Shown: piece after piece, positions 13,072 to 13,168 of the stretch
Layout of the letters: each line of letters opens with the position of its first letter
How positions within the stretch are numbered: the stretch's first letter is position 1
DNA from: Fusobacteriota bacterium
Lineage (GTDB): Bacteria; Fusobacteriota; Fusobacteriia; JAPLKR01
DNA: 13,168 nt
Reading direction: 5' to 3'
Assembly (NCBI GenBank): GCA_026387965.1
Contig: JAPLKR010000030.1
Span: 3,363 to 16,530 of the forward strand
Notes under the pieces: generated by a model
What the model saw: only the letters and a program-made list of their open reading frames with translations
Database searches by the model: none
What the model was told of the DNA's origin: nothing
Position numbers and translations under genes: made by a program

Positions 13072-13168
13072 ATGAAAAAAATATTACTGTTAACAATTAT
13101 CACTGCTGGAACAATTTTAAGCGCTACTGCTTTTGCAGGTCAAGGTTTCGATGTCCAAGTTATCAATA
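13072..13168 (+). CDS. Secreted protein, N-terminal part only
   Basis: ATG 13072 is 10 bases after GGAGG (13057-13061), a slightly long spacing. The 32 codons in the window read MKKILLLTIITAGTILSATA, then FAGQGFDVQVIN, and run off the right edge. The first 22 residues form a textbook signal peptide with cleavage after the second A of ATAFA. The mature protein begins GQGFDVQV. It may be related to the decayed secreted gene ending at 12708. The family cannot be told from this fragment. Confidence 0.75.
   Translation, partial: MKKILLLTIITAGTILSATAFAGQGFDVQVIN

Noticed and set aside
1-13168. tRNA, rRNA or CRISPR array
   Set aside because: No cloverleaf, no rRNA-like stretch and no regularly spaced repeats were seen.

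Overview
The window comes from an AT-rich, double-membrane (Gram-negative-type) bacterium. Signals for an outer membrane are three secreted beta-barrel candidates that end in an aromatic residue (F), with signal peptides cut after an A-rich -1/-3 site. Most genes carry strong AGGAG/AGGAGG ribosome binding sites, and the promoters look sigma70-like, with TATAAT and TTGACT or TGn-extended -10 boxes. The genes are ordinary for many phyla, so I do not name a genus. Campylobacterota-, Fusobacteriota- or low-GC gammaproteobacterium-like origins all remain possible.

Region 1 (1-5487). A divergent start: the beginning of a Sfp-type phosphopantetheinyl transferase leaves to the left. To the right, one tightly packed operon holds a 26-codon cationic mini-ORF, rmuC, a YihY-family membrane protein, an M20 amidohydrolase, and a PAS-PAS-GGDEF protein whose GGDEF signature is destroyed. 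Gaps are 1 to 9 bases.

Region 2 (5488-7774). A well-formed sigma70 promoter has a palindrome in its spacer and a long perfect hairpin in its 5' leader. It drives a YadG/YadH-like ABC transporter, with the ATPase starting at TTG, and then a half-size EamA membrane protein. A bidirectional terminator closes this unit against the next, convergent gene.

Region 3 (7753-8725). A full-length EamA (DMT superfamily) exporter on the minus strand has a ~94-nt leader. The leader contains two mutually exclusive stem-loops, one next to the Shine-Dalgarno site. This is the best candidate in the window for an undescribed cis-regulatory RNA.

Region 4 (8800-11068). Two tandem, diverged paralogous outer-membrane proteins are followed by a third, unrelated small one with its own promoter. 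A bidirectional terminator ends the region.

Region 5 (11067-13168). A nucleoside-hydrolase-like gene on the minus strand has lost key calcium/catalytic residues. Beyond it lies about 1.1 kb of decayed sequence: a frameshifted minus-strand remnant, a frameshifted remnant of a secreted protein, and a piece of an IS3-family transposase containing a strong GC-rich palindrome. The window ends in the signal peptide of a new secreted protein. This is accessory, rearranging DNA, whereas regions 1-3 look like stable chromosome.
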